A stretch of DNA of 57,565 nucleotides from Prochlorococcus sp. AG-402-G22 (GTDB lineage Bacteria; Cyanobacteriota; Cyanobacteriia; PCC-6307; Cyanobiaceae), in the NCBI GenBank assembly GCA_003217035.1, contig QCHV01000012.1:1-57565 (forward strand), given 5' to 3'. Positions 28,174 through 38,523 of this stretch are shown here, piece after piece. The notes beneath the pieces were generated by a model. That model searched no databases. It was not told where the DNA came from and was given only the letters and a program-made list of their open reading frames with translations. Position 1 is the first letter of the stretch. Each line of letters starts with the position of its first letter. Made by a program: the position numbers and the translations under genes.

Positions 28174-31100
28174 TTAGACAGTAACCTTTTCAATTTCTTT
28201 TAACCCCATTTTAATTCTCTCACTTGGAGGAATTATTACTTTGAAAAGCTTTTTCCAATGATTCCAATCTTGCAAAATCAGTTTAGCTTTCGAGCTTTTG
28301 GTGTATAGCAAGTGCTCTTTCAATAATGGCATCACTAGATTCTCCTGCTCTGGAGTTGATAGCGGATGAATTTCTACTATCTCTTGGTTTACTTTGGTTT
28401 TAACTTGCTCATTCTCATCCAATAAAAATGCTACTCCGCCTGTCATTCCGGCACCTACATTTCTGCCAGTTGATCCAATTACTATGATTATTCCTCCAGT
28501 CATATATTCGCAGCAATGATCTCCAGCACCTTCGATAACTGCTTGAACACCACTATTTCGAACCCCAAAACGCTCACCCACTCTGCCATAAGCAAATAAC
28601 TTCCCACCTGTCCCTCCATATAGACATGTGTTGCCAAGAATTACTTGATTAGAAGCTATTTGACTACTGGTAGTAGGTATTATTGTTAGAACACCTCCGT
28701 TAATCCCTTTCCCTACATAATCGTTTGCTTCCCCTATTAATAGGACACTCATCCCTTGCAGTAGGAATGCTCCAAAACTTTGACCTGCTGAGCCATTGAA
28801 GGTTAGATCTATTTTGCCTTTGAAGCCATTATTGCCATGAAGCTCTGCCATTTCTCCAGATATGCGTGCACATACACTTCTATCTGTATTGACTATCGAC
28901 ATGACTTTTGAGAAGTTACCGTGATTAGCTAGAGCATTGAGAAAACTTTTATTTTGAAGCAATTCATCTTCAAGAACAAGTCCATTTGTATGCGCTTTAT
29001 GGTCATGGTTGAGCCAAGAGCGATCATTAACGTTTTGTATAGGCTCCAACAGTGAGGAAAGATCAACTTCTTTTGTTTTAGGAAGGGTTAACTTGCGAGG
29101 TTCTAAAATTTCTGTTCTCCCAATCAGATCTTCTAGCTTTGTATAGCCAAGAATACTTAGGATTTGCCTTACTTCTTCCGCAATAAAAAGGAAAAAATTC
29201 ACTACATGTTCTGGAAGTCCTGGGAATCGTTTCCTGAGAGCTTCTTGCTGAGTAGCTACTCCTACAGGGCATTTATTGGTGTGACAAATTCGAGCCATTA
29301 TGCAACCTTCTGCAATCATTGCAATAGAGCCAAATCCATATTCCTCGGCTCCTAGTAAAGCTGCTATTACTACATCCCAGCCAGTTTTCAAACCACCATC
29401 TGTTCTTAGTAAAACTCTATCTCTGAGGCCATTTTCCAATAGAGAACGATGAACCTCTGTTAAACCTAATTCCCATGGCAACCCTGCGTGTTTAATTGAA
29501 CTCAGTGGAGAGGCTCCAGTACCTCCATCATGACCAGAAATTTGTATTACATCGGCATTGGCTTTGGCCACTCCTGCTGCAATCGTGCCAATGCCTATTT
29601 CGGCAACTAATTTCACACTTACTTTTGCCAATGGGTGCACTTGATGTAAATCATGAATTAGCTGAGCTAGATCTTCTATTGAATAGATGTCATGGTGCGG
29701 AGGAGGGGAAATGAGAGCAACACCTGGCTTGCTGTTACGGAGTTTGGCTATGTATGCATCAACCTTCGCGCCAGGCAATTGTCCTCCTTCGCCAGGTTTG
29801 GCTCCTTGCGCCATTTTTATTTCTAGTTGTTTCCCGCTTCTTAGATACTCGGGTGTTACTCCAAAACGACCGGATGCAATTTGCTTAATTGCTGAACATG
29901 CAGTGTCTCCATTCCTGAGACCATTGATGTTCGGTAATAACTTTGAATGAGTTTCCTCGTCTACATCATTCACAACTTTGAACCTTCCTGGATCTTCTCC
30001 TCCTTCTCCGCTATTACTTTTCCCTCCAATGCGGTTCATTGCAATTGCTAAAACTTCATGAGCTTCACGTGAGAGGGCTCCCAAGCTCATCCCGCCTGTA
30101 CAGAATCTTCTACATATACTTTCAACGCTTTCAATTTGATCAAGAGGAATCTTTGCTTTTGCTTGACGTAATACAAGTAAATCACGCAATGCTGTAACAG
30201 GTCTGTTCTCTAGAAGGCTTTTATAAGTATTGAAGTGATCGTACTCAGGGCCTGCTTTTACTGCTTTGTGAAGAGCTTTAGACATTTCTGGATTATTGAG
30301 GTGATATTCACTCCCGCTTCTGTATTGAACAAACCCTAAGAATTCAAGCCTTTTACGATCTAATTCAGGGAAGGCTTTGGCATGAAAAGAAAGTGTTTCA
30401 TTAGCCAACTCTTTGAGACTAAGTCCGGCTATTCTGCTTGTTGTTCCTGCAAAGGCTGTATCGATTAAGTCAGAGCCTATGCCTACTGCTTCAAATATTT
30501 GCGCGCCATGATAGCTGGCTAAGAGGGATATTCCAATTTTAGATAAGATCTTACGAAGACCATCTTCTAAAGCATTTTTTAAGTTCGACTGTGCTTTTTC
30601 AATACTTAGATTTGGTAGCTTTTTGGTCTCAATTGATTTTTGTGTTTTAGGGTGCCCCCACCAATGTCTCGTGCTTTCCCATGTTAGCCAGGGACATATA
30701 GCGCTTGCTCCGTAACCTATTAGGCATGCCACATGGTGAGTGCTCCAACATTGTGCAGTATCAGCGACAATTGATGCATTTAGGCGAAGTTTGCGACTTA
30801 GTAGATGATGATGAACTGCTCCAACTGCAAGTAAAGGAGGTATATAAGTTTTTGTTGAACTGATTCCACGATCAGACAGTATTAAAATACTTACTCCACT
30901 CCTAACTGCTTCTTCGGCTTCATTACAGAGGGTAATGAGACGTTGCTTTAGTTCAATGACTCCACCCTTAATATCTATCAATGTGGATAGTTTTTTCGAA
31001 GATTGTTTTAGCTTTGTCAGATGAACTAGTTCTTTTTCATTAAGGATTGGGGATTGAAGGTGAATGACTGAAAATGCATTATTTTTAGGTATTAATGGAG

Positions 31101-32760
31101 ATCCTCGTTTACCTAAGTGCATTTCAAGACTCATGACAAGCTTTTCCCTTAGAGGATCAATAGGAGGATTAGTTACTTGAGCAAACCTTTGCTTGAAATA
31201 GTCATATAAAAGATGTGGCTTGTTTGAAAGTATTGCGAGTGGAATATCGTCTCCCATGCAGTATGTAGGTTCTTTCGCCCCGCTTGCCATGGCTTCAATA
31301 ATTAGGTCTAGATCTTCTGCAGAAAAACCAAAAGCAGTTTGAAGTTGTAGTAAATCTAGTTGACTTAAAGAAGTTTTAGTTTCCCAAGGTTGATAAGATA
31401 GATTTGTGCGATTTTCTGATAGCCATTTCTGATATGGATGTCTACTGGCGGCTTCTTTTTTAACATCCCAATTTCTTAAAAGTCTTCCTTCCTTTATATC
31501 TACTGCAAGCATTTGCCCTGGACCTAATCTTCCTTTTTCTATTATTTGACTTTCTCTAACGTCAACTACGCCTGTTTCTGAACCCATAATTACAAAATCA
31601 TCTTTGGTGACGCAGTATCTTGCTGGGCGCAAACCATTTCGATCTAAAGTTGCACCTACAAAAGAACCATCGGCGAAAACTAATAGAGCAGGTCCATCCC
31701 ATGATTCCTGAGTACATGCAGAGTATTCATAGAACGCATTTATTTCAGGTTGATTGTGGAGTTCAGGTTGATCTCTAAATGCTTCTGGTACCAGGGTTAG
31801 CAGGCTTTCTGCTATTGGCCTTCCACTTCTTACAAGTACTTCTAAGGTCGCATCAAGGTTTGCGGAATCACTTGAGGATGCATTGACTACTGGCTTTAAG
31901 TCTTCTGTTTCGTTCCCCCAAGCTTCTTCTAGATGAACTTCAGTTGCTCTAGCCCAGTTGAGGTTACCTAGTAACGTGTTTATCTCTCCATTATGTCCAA
32001 GAAGTCTCATTGGCTGAGCAAGAGGCCATCGTGGAAGGGTGTTTGTACTAAAACGACGATGATATACAGCAAAAGCAACTTCAAAACCAGGATCTTGAAG
32101 GTCTTTGTAGAAGTTGGCTAGAACTTCAGACCTTACCATCCCTTTGTAAACCACTGTACGACTACTTAAGGAAGCTATGTATAGCTCTTGATTTTTATTG
32201 TGTGTAAGTTCTGAATACTTTTTTTCTATTCGTTTTCTTAAGCGATATAAAACTTTTTCTAGTGACTCTCCAAAGTTATATCCTTCAATTAACCATTGCT
32301 CTATGAATGGTGCATTTTCTCTGGCAAGAGGACCAAGAACTGATCGGTTAACAGGTACTTCTCGCCATCCTTTGGAATTTAGGCCAAGGTTTTTTGCTTC
32401 ATTTTCACAAATTGTTTTAGCTAAAATTCTTTCTTGCTCATTATTAGGCATGAAAATCATACCTAAACCATTATTGGAATTTTCTTGAGACTTGGCAGCA
32501 GGCCAAACAGTTTTTAAATAGCTCCAAGGAATTGCACATAAAATCCCTGCACCATCGCCAGAATCACTGTCTCCTCCGCATCCACCTCTGTGTTCCATGC
32601 ACTCCAAACCTCGAAGAGCTTGTTGCAGGACCCAATGACTTGCTATTCCTTTAATGTGCGCTAAAAAACCTACTCCGCAGGCATCCTTTTCCCCTATAAG
32701 TGCTTGTGGGGATTGGCTGTCGCAGTATGGGGCGCGAGTGCTGCGGGGGACAAGAGGCAT
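28174..32760 (-). CDS. gltB: Ferredoxin-dependent glutamate synthase
   Basis: The 1528-residue enzyme makes two glutamates from glutamine and 2-oxoglutarate with reduced ferredoxin. The N-terminal amidotransferase has catalytic Cys28 in EKDACGVGF, so a 27-residue propeptide should be removed. The FMN-binding synthase domain lies in the middle, with the 3Fe-4S motif CIMARICHTNKC near residue 1150. The C-terminal beta-helix domain (GGTGGKLFAYGRVGERF) follows. I chose ATG 32760 (MPLVPRSTRAPYCD) over an upstream TTG. It is also called glsF or gltS in cyanobacteria. No small NADPH-type subunit is adjacent. Confidence 0.96.
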   Translation of the reverse strand: MPLVPRSTRAPYCDSQSPQALIGEKDACGVGFLAHIKGIASHWVLQQALRGLECMEHRGGCGGDSDSGDGAGILCAIPWSYLKTVWPAAKSQENSNNGLGMIFMPNNEQERILAKTICENEAKNLGLNSKGWREVPVNRSVLGPLARENAPFIEQWLIEGYNFGESLEKVLYRLRKRIEKKYSELTHNKNQELYIASLSSRTVVYKGMVRSEVLANFYKDLQDPGFEVAFAVYHRRFSTNTLPRWPLAQPMRLLGHNGEINTLLGNLNWARATEVHLEEAWGNETEDLKPVVNASSSDSANLDATLEVLVRSGRPIAESLLTLVPEAFRDQPELHNQPEINAFYEYSACTQESWDGPALLVFADGSFVGATLDRNGLRPARYCVTKDDFVIMGSETGVVDVRESQIIEKGRLGPGQMLAVDIKEGRLLRNWDVKKEAASRHPYQKWLSENRTNLSYQPWETKTSLSQLDLLQLQTAFGFSAEDLDLIIEAMASGAKEPTYCMGDDIPLAILSNKPHLLYDYFKQRFAQVTNPPIDPLREKLVMSLEMHLGKRGSPLIPKNNAFSVIHLQSPILNEKELVHLTKLKQSSKKLSTLIDIKGGVIELKQRLITLCNEAEEAVRSGVSILILSDRGISSTKTYIPPLLAVGAVHHHLLSRKLRLNASIVADTAQCWSTHHVACLIGYGASAICPWLTWESTRHWWGHPKTQKSIETKKLPNLSIEKAQSNLKNALEDGLRKILSKIGISLLASYHGAQIFEAVGIGSDLIDTAFAGTTSRIAGLSLKELANETLSFHAKAFPELDRKRLEFLGFVQYRSGSEYHLNNPEMSKALHKAVKAGPEYDHFNTYKSLLENRPVTALRDLLVLRQAKAKIPLDQIESVESICRRFCTGGMSLGALSREAHEVLAIAMNRIGGKSNSGEGGEDPGRFKVVNDVDEETHSKLLPNINGLRNGDTACSAIKQIASGRFGVTPEYLRSGKQLEIKMAQGAKPGEGGQLPGAKVDAYIAKLRNSKPGVALISPPPHHDIYSIEDLAQLIHDLHQVHPLAKVSVKLVAEIGIGTIAAGVAKANADVIQISGHDGGTGASPLSSIKHAGLPWELGLTEVHRSLLENGLRDRVLLRTDGGLKTGWDVVIAALLGAEEYGFGSIAMIAEGCIMARICHTNKCPVGVATQQEALRKRFPGLPEHVVNFFLFIAEEVRQILSILGYTKLEDLIGRTEILEPRKLTLPKTKEVDLSSLLEPIQNVNDRSWLNHDHKAHTNGLVLEDELLQNKSFLNALANHGNFSKVMSIVNTDRSVCARISGEMAELHGNNGFKGKIDLTFNGSAGQSFGAFLLQGMSVLLIGEANDYVGKGINGGVLTIIPTTSSQIASNQVILGNTCLYGGTGGKLFAYGRVGERFGVRNSGVQAVIEGAGDHCCEYMTGGIIIVIGSTGRNVGAGMTGGVAFLLDENEQVKTKVNQEIVEIHPLSTPEQENLVMPLLKEHLLYTKSSKAKLILQDWNHWKKLFKVIIPPSERIKMGLKEIEKVTV

Positions 32761-33028
32761 AAATTCAACCAAAACGTTTGATTGACCGAAGCAAATCTAA
32801 AAGCAGTTTTAGGAGTATCAAATGATCCTAGAAGATTGCATTCAAAATATTTAAAGCTTTTCAGAGCCTTAAATCAATTTTTTGGCTGCTTATTTATTTA
32901 ATAGCTCCTTAGCAAGATTAAGTGCTTTTGATCAAGTTAAATCAGAAAAGTTGTTGTTTAGGGAGGTTGACCAAGTAGTATGGAAGTTTGTCAAATCAGG
33001 TCATTTACTGGCCTAATGTCAATAATCA
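32761..33028. promoter_or_regulatory. Divergent intergenic region between Fd-GOGAT and rpsL
   Basis: This 268-base AT-rich stretch must contain promoters for gltB (minus) and for the str operon (plus). I looked for the NtcA pattern GTA-N8-TAC expected near nitrogen genes and saw no exact copy by eye. No convincing small gene or hairpin was found. Confidence 0.5.
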
Positions 33029-33403
33029 ATGCCAACCATTCAACAGCTAATTAGAACTGAGCGTAAGCAGCTCACTCGAAAGACCAAATCCCCTGCACTG
33101 CGTTCTTGTCCAGAGCGCAGAGGTGTATGTACGAGGGTGTACACTTCAACCCCTAAAAAGCCTAATTCCGCTTTACGTAAGGTCGCGCGTGTGAGATTAA
33201 CCTCTGGTTTTGAAGTAACTGCCTATATCCCTGGGATTGGGCATAACCTTCAAGAACACTCGGTTGTTTTGCTGAGAGGTGGTCGTGTAAAAGACCTTCC
33301 AGGTGTCCGTTATCACATCATTAGAGGTACTCTAGATGCTGCTGGTGTAAAAGATCGTCGTCAATCTCGCTCAAAGTACGGAGCGAAATCTCCCAAGGAG
33401 TAA
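33029..33403 (+). CDS. rpsL: 30S ribosomal protein S12
   Basis: A 124-residue S12, part of the decoding centre. The start [19 protein letters not shown] is normal. Decoding loops are seen in [19 protein letters not shown] (with the Lys linked to streptomycin sensitivity) and [20 protein letters not shown]. Sensitivity-type residues appear intact. It heads the str cluster, 48 bases before rpsG. Confidence 0.97.
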   Translation: MPTIQQLIRTERKQLTRKTKSPALRSCPERRGVCTRVYTSTPKKPNSALRKVARVRLTSGFEVTAYIPGIGHNLQEHSVVLLRGGRVKDLPGVRYHIIRGTLDAAGVKDRRQSRSKYGAKSPKE

Positions 33404-33450
33404 TTAAATTTTTTTATTAATCAATCTCAATCAAATTTCTTAATTAACCA

Positions 33451-33921
33451 ATGTCAAGACGTAACGCGGCAGAAAAAAGACCTGTTTTGCCTGATCCACA
33501 GTTTAATAATCGTTTGGCAACAATGATGGTCGCCAGATTAATGAAGCATGGCAAGAAGTCCACAGCCCAGAAAATTTTGTCTCAAGCATTTGGTTTGATT
33601 AATGAGCGTACCGGGAATGATCCAATTGAGCTATTTGAGACTGCTGTAAAGAATGCGACTCCTCTTGTAGAAGTTAGAGCAAGGCGAGTCGGCGGCGCTA
33701 CTTACCAGGTTCCAATGGAAGTTCGCCAAGAAAGAGGGACTGCAATGGCTCTGAGATGGCTGGTAAATTTTTCAAGATCAAGAAATGGTCGAAGTATGGC
33801 CCATAAACTTGCAGGAGAATTAATGGATGCTGCTAATGAGGCAGGAAGTGCAGTTAGGAAGAGGGAAGAGACACATAAAATGGCCGAAGCTAATAAGGCT
33901 TTTGCGCATTATCGTTATTGA
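33451..33921 (+). CDS. rpsG: 30S ribosomal protein S7
   Basis: The 156-residue protein begins [20 protein letters not shown] and carries the S7 marks [31 protein letters not shown] and the end [12 protein letters not shown]7 organises the 16S 3' domain and lies near the E-site tRNA. It is in the usual rpsL-rpsG-fusA order, with 92 bases before fusA. Confidence 0.97.
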   Translation: MSRRNAAEKRPVLPDPQFNNRLATMMVARLMKHGKKSTAQKILSQAFGLINERTGNDPIELFETAVKNATPLVEVRARRVGGATYQVPMEVRQERGTAMALRWLVNFSRSRNGRSMAHKLAGELMDAANEAGSAVRKREETHKMAEANKAFAHYRY

Positions 33922-34013
33922 GTTTTCTCATATACCTTTCAAAACCCTTCATTTATTGCATGCTGACCTGTAGAGTCACATCCGCTTTTTAAAACCTAAA
34001 CGGAGAGTTGACT

Positions 34014-36089
34014 GTGGCTCGCCCCTTCCCCCTGGAACGAGTAAGAAATATTGGTATTGCAGCGCACATAGACGCTGGAAAAACCACTACGACTGAAAGG
34101 ATTCTTTTTTATTCTGGAGTTGTTCACAAGATCGGTGAAGTCCACGATGGTGCTGCAGTAACCGATTGGATGGCTCAAGAAAGAGAAAGAGGAATCACTA
34201 TTACCGCAGCTGCCATATCTACAAGTTGGCAGGACCACAGGATCAACATTATTGACACTCCTGGTCACGTGGACTTCACCATTGAGGTCGAAAGATCCAT
34301 GAGGGTTTTGGACGGGGTTATAGCTGTTTTTTGCGCTGTAGGAGGAGTACAGCCTCAATCAGAGACTGTTTGGAGACAGGCTGATAGATATTCAGTTCCT
34401 AGAATGGTATTTGTTAACAAAATGGATCGCACTGGCGCGGATTTCTTAAAAGTTTATGGACAAATCAAAGATCGATTAAAGGCAAATGCTGCTCCTATTC
34501 AGCTCCCTATAGGTGCTGAAGGAGATCTAAGTGGAATTATTGATTTAGTAGGTAATAAGGCCTATATCTATAAAAATGATTTAGGAACAGATATTGAAGA
34601 GTCTGATATCCCTGAAAATATGCAAGCTGAGGCGGCTGAATGGAGAGCAAAACTTATGGAAAGTGTTGCTGAAACTGATGAAGAGTTAATAGAGCAATTT
34701 CTCGAAAACGGAGAATTAACAGAAGAACAATTAAAAAGAGGAATTAGAGATGGTGTCTTAAAGCATGGTTTAGTTCCTCTGCTTTGTGGATCGGCATTTA
34801 AAAATAAGGGTGTTCAACTTGTTCTTGATGCAGTGGTGGATTATTTGCCAGCCCCTGTAGATGTTCCTCCTATTCAAGGTGTTTTACCTAATGGCAAAGA
34901 CGCGACAAGACCTTCGGATGATTCAGAACCTTTTAGTGCACTTGCTTTTAAGGTAATGGCAGATCCTTATGGAAAGCTAACTTTCGTAAGGATGTATTCA
35001 GGTGTTTTGGATAAGGGTAGTTATGTTCTTAATTCCACTAAAGATACAAAGGAACGGATCTCAAGACTAGTTGTTTTAAAAGCAGATGATAGAGAGGAAG
35101 TTGATCAGCTCAGAGCTGGTGATTTGGGGGCTGTATTGGGTTTGAAAAATACAACTACAGGTGATACTTTGTGCACCACTGACGAACCCATAGTTTTAGA
35201 AACTTTATTTATTCCAGAACCAGTAATTTCAGTTGCAGTAGAGCCTAAGACGAAAGGGGATATGGAAAAGCTTTCTAAGGCATTAATTTCCCTTGCTGAA
35301 GAAGACCCTACATTCCGAGTTAGTACTGATCAAGAGACTAATCAGACAGTTATTGCAGGGATGGGAGAATTGCATCTTGAAATTCTTGTGGATCGAATGT
35401 TGCGAGAATTTAAGGTAGAGGCAAATATTGGAGCCCCTCAAGTTTCTTATAGAGAAACAATTCGTTCAAGTTCTAAAGGAGAGGGGAAATATGCGCGTCA
35501 AACAGGCGGAAAAGGTCAATATGGTCATGTAGTAATAGAGATGGAACCTGGAGAACCAGGTACTGGATTTGAGTTTGTTAATAAAATTGTGGGCGGAGCA
35601 GTTCCCAAAGAATATATTGGCCCTGCTTCGAATGGTATGAAAGAGACATGTGAATCTGGAGTTCTGGCTGGATACCCTCTTATAGATGTCAAGGTGACCA
35701 TGGTAGATGGATCTTTCCACGACGTTGATTCCTCTGAAATGGCATTTAAAATTGCAGGATCAATGGCTTTTAAAGATGGTGTTAAAAAATGCAATCCTGT
35801 TCTTCTTGAGCCAATGATGAAAGTGGAAGTAGAAGTACCCGAAGATTTCCTTGGTTCTATTATTGGTGACTTGTCCTCACGCAGAGGTCAGGTTGAAGGA
35901 CAGTCCATTGAGGAGGGACAATCTAAAGTCCAGGCAAAGGTTCCTTTAGCCGAAATGTTTGGGTATGCTACTCAGCTACGATCCATGACTCAGGGTCGGG
36001 GTGTATTCTCAATGGAGTTCAGTAACTATGAGGAAGTTCCTCGTAATGTTGCTGAAGCTATTATCTCCAAGAATCAGGGCAATTCCTGA
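34014..36089 (+). CDS. fusA: Translation elongation factor G
   Basis: The 691-residue GTPase drives translocation. G motifs are visible: [15 protein letters not shown] (G1) near residue 17, [12 protein letters not shown] (switch region), DTPGHVDF near residue 83, and NKMDRTGAD near residue 137. Domains II-V follow. I chose GTG 34014 ([12 protein letters not shown]) over the in-frame TTG at 34008, because a CGGAGAG site lies at 34001-34007 and the family begins MAR. The C-terminus ends in [10 protein letters not shown]. Confidence 0.97.
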   Translation: MARPFPLERVRNIGIAAHIDAGKTTTTERILFYSGVVHKIGEVHDGAAVTDWMAQERERGITITAAAISTSWQDHRINIIDTPGHVDFTIEVERSMRVLDGVIAVFCAVGGVQPQSETVWRQADRYSVPRMVFVNKMDRTGADFLKVYGQIKDRLKANAAPIQLPIGAEGDLSGIIDLVGNKAYIYKNDLGTDIEESDIPENMQAEAAEWRAKLMESVAETDEELIEQFLENGELTEEQLKRGIRDGVLKHGLVPLLCGSAFKNKGVQLVLDAVVDYLPAPVDVPPIQGVLPNGKDATRPSDDSEPFSALAFKVMADPYGKLTFVRMYSGVLDKGSYVLNSTKDTKERISRLVVLKADDREEVDQLRAGDLGAVLGLKNTTTGDTLCTTDEPIVLETLFIPEPVISVAVEPKTKGDMEKLSKALISLAEEDPTFRVSTDQETNQTVIAGMGELHLEILVDRMLREFKVEANIGAPQVSYRETIRSSSKGEGKYARQTGGKGQYGHVVIEMEPGEPGTGFEFVNKIVGGAVPKEYIGPASNGMKETCESGVLAGYPLIDVKVTMVDGSFHDVDSSEMAFKIAGSMAFKDGVKKCNPVLLEPMMKVEVEVPEDFLGSIIGDLSSRRGQVEGQSIEEGQSKVQAKVPLAEMFGYATQLRSMTQGRGVFSMEFSNYEEVPRNVAEAIISKNQGNS

Positions 36090-36131
36090 TCTCTACAAAA
36101 TCCACTATTATCTTCCTGATTCTTTAAACAC

Positions 36132-37331
36132 ATGGCCCGCGAGAAGTTCGAAAGAAACAAGCCACACGTCAACATTGGCACAATTGGTCATGTTGATCAC
36201 GGTAAAACCACCCTTACAGCAGCCATAACCAATGTTTTGGCCAAGAAAGGTCAAGCACAAGCTCAAGACTATGGGGATATTGATGGCGCTCCAGAAGAGC
36301 GTGAGCGTGGCATCACAATTAATACTGCTCATGTTGAATATGAAACAGATGGACGTCACTACGCCCATGTCGACTGTCCTGGCCACGCTGACTATGTGAA
36401 AAACATGATCACGGGTGCTGCACAGATGGATGGGGCAATAATCGTAGTTGCTGCAACTGATGGGGCAATGGCTCAAACAAAAGAGCACATCCTTTTGGCT
36501 AAGCAGGTAGGAGTTCCTTCTCTAGTAGTCGCTCTTAATAAATGTGACATGGTTGATGATGACGAAATGATAGAGCTTGTTGAGATGGAGATTAGAGAGC
36601 TTCTTAGCAGTTATGACTTCCCTGGTGACGATATTCCTGTAGTTAAGGTTTCAGCACTTAAAGCTTTGGAAGGTGATGCTGAATGGGAAGGCAAGATTGA
36701 TGAATTAATGAAATCAGTGGATGAATCAATCCCAGAGCCTGAGAGAGAAATTGATAAGCCATTTCTTATGGCTATTGAGGATGTCTTTTCCATTACTGGT
36801 AGAGGAACAGTTGCTACAGGAAGGATTGAAAGAGGAAAAGTAAAAGTCGGAGAAGAGGTTGAAATTGTTGGCATCAGAGAAACACGCTTGACTACTGTTA
36901 CTGGTGTTGAAATGTTCCGTAAGCTTCTTGATGAGGGTATGGCTGGAGACAATGTTGGTTTGTTGCTTAGAGGTATTCAAAAAGAAGATATAGAGAGGGG
37001 TATGGTTTTGGTTAAAAAAGGTTCTATTACCCCGCACACAAAGTTTGAGGGTGAAGTTTATGTTCTTAAAAAGGAAGAAGGTGGCAGACATACCCCTTTC
37101 TTTGCTGGTTACCGCCCTCAGTTCTATATACGGACTACTGATGTGACTGGACAAATCACAGCATTTACTGCAGATGATGGCAGCAATGTTGAAATGGTTA
37201 TGCCTGGTGATCGCATTAAGATGACTGGTGAGCTTATTTGTCCTGTTGCTATTGAGCAGGGCATGAGATTTGCTATTCGAGAGGGAGGAAGAACTATTGG
37301 TGCCGGAGTTGTTTCTAAGATTATTGAATGA
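36132..37331 (+). CDS. tuf: Translation elongation factor Tu
   Basis: A 399-residue EF-Tu that delivers aminoacyl-tRNA. It has [15 protein letters not shown] near residue 18, [35 protein letters not shown] near residue 81, and NKCDMVDD near residue 136. The C-terminal beta domains end in GVVSKIIE. It lies 42 bases after fusA. A hairpin separates it from rpsJ. Only this copy is visible in the window. Confidence 0.98.
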   Translation: MAREKFERNKPHVNIGTIGHVDHGKTTLTAAITNVLAKKGQAQAQDYGDIDGAPEERERGITINTAHVEYETDGRHYAHVDCPGHADYVKNMITGAAQMDGAIIVVAATDGAMAQTKEHILLAKQVGVPSLVVALNKCDMVDDDEMIELVEMEIRELLSSYDFPGDDIPVVKVSALKALEGDAEWEGKIDELMKSVDESIPEPEREIDKPFLMAIEDVFSITGRGTVATGRIERGKVKVGEEVEIVGIRETRLTTVTGVEMFRKLLDEGMAGDNVGLLLRGIQKEDIERGMVLVKKGSITPHTKFEGEVYVLKKEEGGRHTPFFAGYRPQFYIRTTDVTGQITAFTADDGSNVEMVMPGDRIKMTGELICPVAIEQGMRFAIREGGRTIGAGVVSKIIE

Positions 37332-37341
37332 TGTTTTTTAA

Positions 37342-37368
37342 GATTGCTAGGTGTTTTGCCTAGCAATC
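37342..37368 (+). terminator. Hairpin between tuf and rpsJ, weak terminator or attenuator
   Basis: GATTGCTAGG pairs perfectly with CCTAGCAATC around a 7-base loop, ten bases after the tuf stop. Only a weak T tract (ATTTACATT) follows, so termination may be partial. It could instead protect the 3' end of the abundant tuf transcript, with rpsJ read through at a lower level. Confidence 0.55.
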
Positions 37369-37481
37369 ATTTACATTGATAGAGATGAGTAACTTTAAAA
37401 CTTCAGTTTATTGAAGTTGTTTTGTAAGCTCCAGAATCAATTTCAACTATTTCTTTTCGAGGAAGTCCACAAAAATTTCTT

Positions 37482-37802
37482 ATGTCAACGGCAATTGCAC
37501 AGCAAAAGATAAGAATACGCCTTAAAGCTTTTGATAGGCGGATGCTAGATCTTTCATGTGAGAAAATTATTGAAACTGCCGATAACACTGCTGCTAGTGC
37601 TATTGGGCCTATTCCTCTTCCTACAAAAAGAAAAATCTATTGTGTTTTGAGATCACCGCACGTAGATAAGGACTCCAGGGAGCATTTTGAAACAAGAACT
37701 CATAGAAGGATTATTGATATATACAATCCTTCGGCAAAAACTATTGATGCCTTAATGAAATTGGATTTGCCTAGTGGAGTAGATATTGAAGTTAAGCTCT
37801 GA
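37482..37802 (+). CDS. rpsJ: 30S ribosomal protein S10
   Basis: The 106-residue protein contains [20 protein letters not shown] near residue 9, [29 protein letters not shown]-type sequence in the middle, and [20 protein letters not shown]10 (NusE) works in the 30S head and in antitermination with NusB. In cyanobacteria rpsJ commonly sits downstream of tuf rather than heading the S10 operon, as here. Confidence 0.97.
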   Translation: MSTAIAQQKIRIRLKAFDRRMLDLSCEKIIETADNTAASAIGPIPLPTKRKIYCVLRSPHVDKDSREHFETRTHRRIIDIYNPSAKTIDALMKLDLPSGVDIEVKL

Positions 37803-37860
37803 ATCTAAAACCCACATATCTTGTACATTTTATTAGGATTACGTAAGTAGAGAGATTCCT

Positions 37861-38523
37861 GTGGCAGATCTTGCAGTCAGGGAGTTGCCGTTATTCCCAC
37901 TTCCAGAGCTAGTTCTTTTCCCTCAGGAAGTTCTTCCATTGCATATATTCGAGTCACGTTATCGAATGATGCTAAAGAGTGTGCTGGAAACCGATAGCAG
38001 GTTTGGTGTAGTGCGGTTTGATCCCCGAACTAAGACTCTTCCTGAAGTTGGATGTTGCGCTGAAATCATTAAACATCAAACCTCTGAAGATGGAAGAAGC
38101 AATATTATTACTCTTGGACAGCAACGCTTTCGAATACTTGAAATAACAAGAAAAGCCCCTTTTTATACAGCATTGGTTAGCTGGATTGATGATTGTGAAG
38201 TTGAGGATCCAGATTCTTTAAAGCAACTTTCTGAAAAGGTTTTACTTGCTTTAAATGATGTTGTTGAGCTGACGGGCAAATTAACTGACTCAGAGAGAAA
38301 TCTTCCAGACGGATTGCCACTTATGCCAAGAGAGCTGTCTTTCTGGATTGCAGCTCATTTGGGAGGCCCTGTAGCCGATGAACAGCAAAATCTTTTGGAG
38401 ATACAAGACACAACTCAAAGACTGCTTCGTGAATTTGACATGCTTGACCATACGCGTAAGCAATTGGCAGCTCGTACAGCATTAAAAGAGACTCTGAAAA
38501 ATACGGATCAAGCCAATACATAA
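37861..38523 (+). CDS. LON substrate-binding domain protein
   Basis: The 220-residue product consists of the N-terminal domain of Lon protease without ATPase or protease parts. It opens with LAVRELPLFPLPELVLFPQEVLPLHIFE-like sequence (residues ~4-32), and the rest is a Lon-type helical bundle with GQQRFRIL near residue 82. Such stand-alone proteins are widespread; their role is not well defined. It starts at GTG, and its TAA shares a base with the ATG of the next gene, so the pair is translationally coupled. Confidence 0.88.
   Translation: MADLAVRELPLFPLPELVLFPQEVLPLHIFESRYRMMLKSVLETDSRFGVVRFDPRTKTLPEVGCCAEIIKHQTSEDGRSNIITLGQQRFRILEITRKAPFYTALVSWIDDCEVEDPDSLKQLSEKVLLALNDVVELTGKLTDSERNLPDGLPLMPRELSFWIAAHLGGPVADEQQNLLEIQDTTQRLLREFDMLDHTRKQLAARTALKETLKNTDQANT

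Noticed and set aside
28174-32760. Plus-strand open frames inside the glutamate synthase gene
   Set aside because: They are short, lack family features and lie opposite a continuous, clearly recognised protein.
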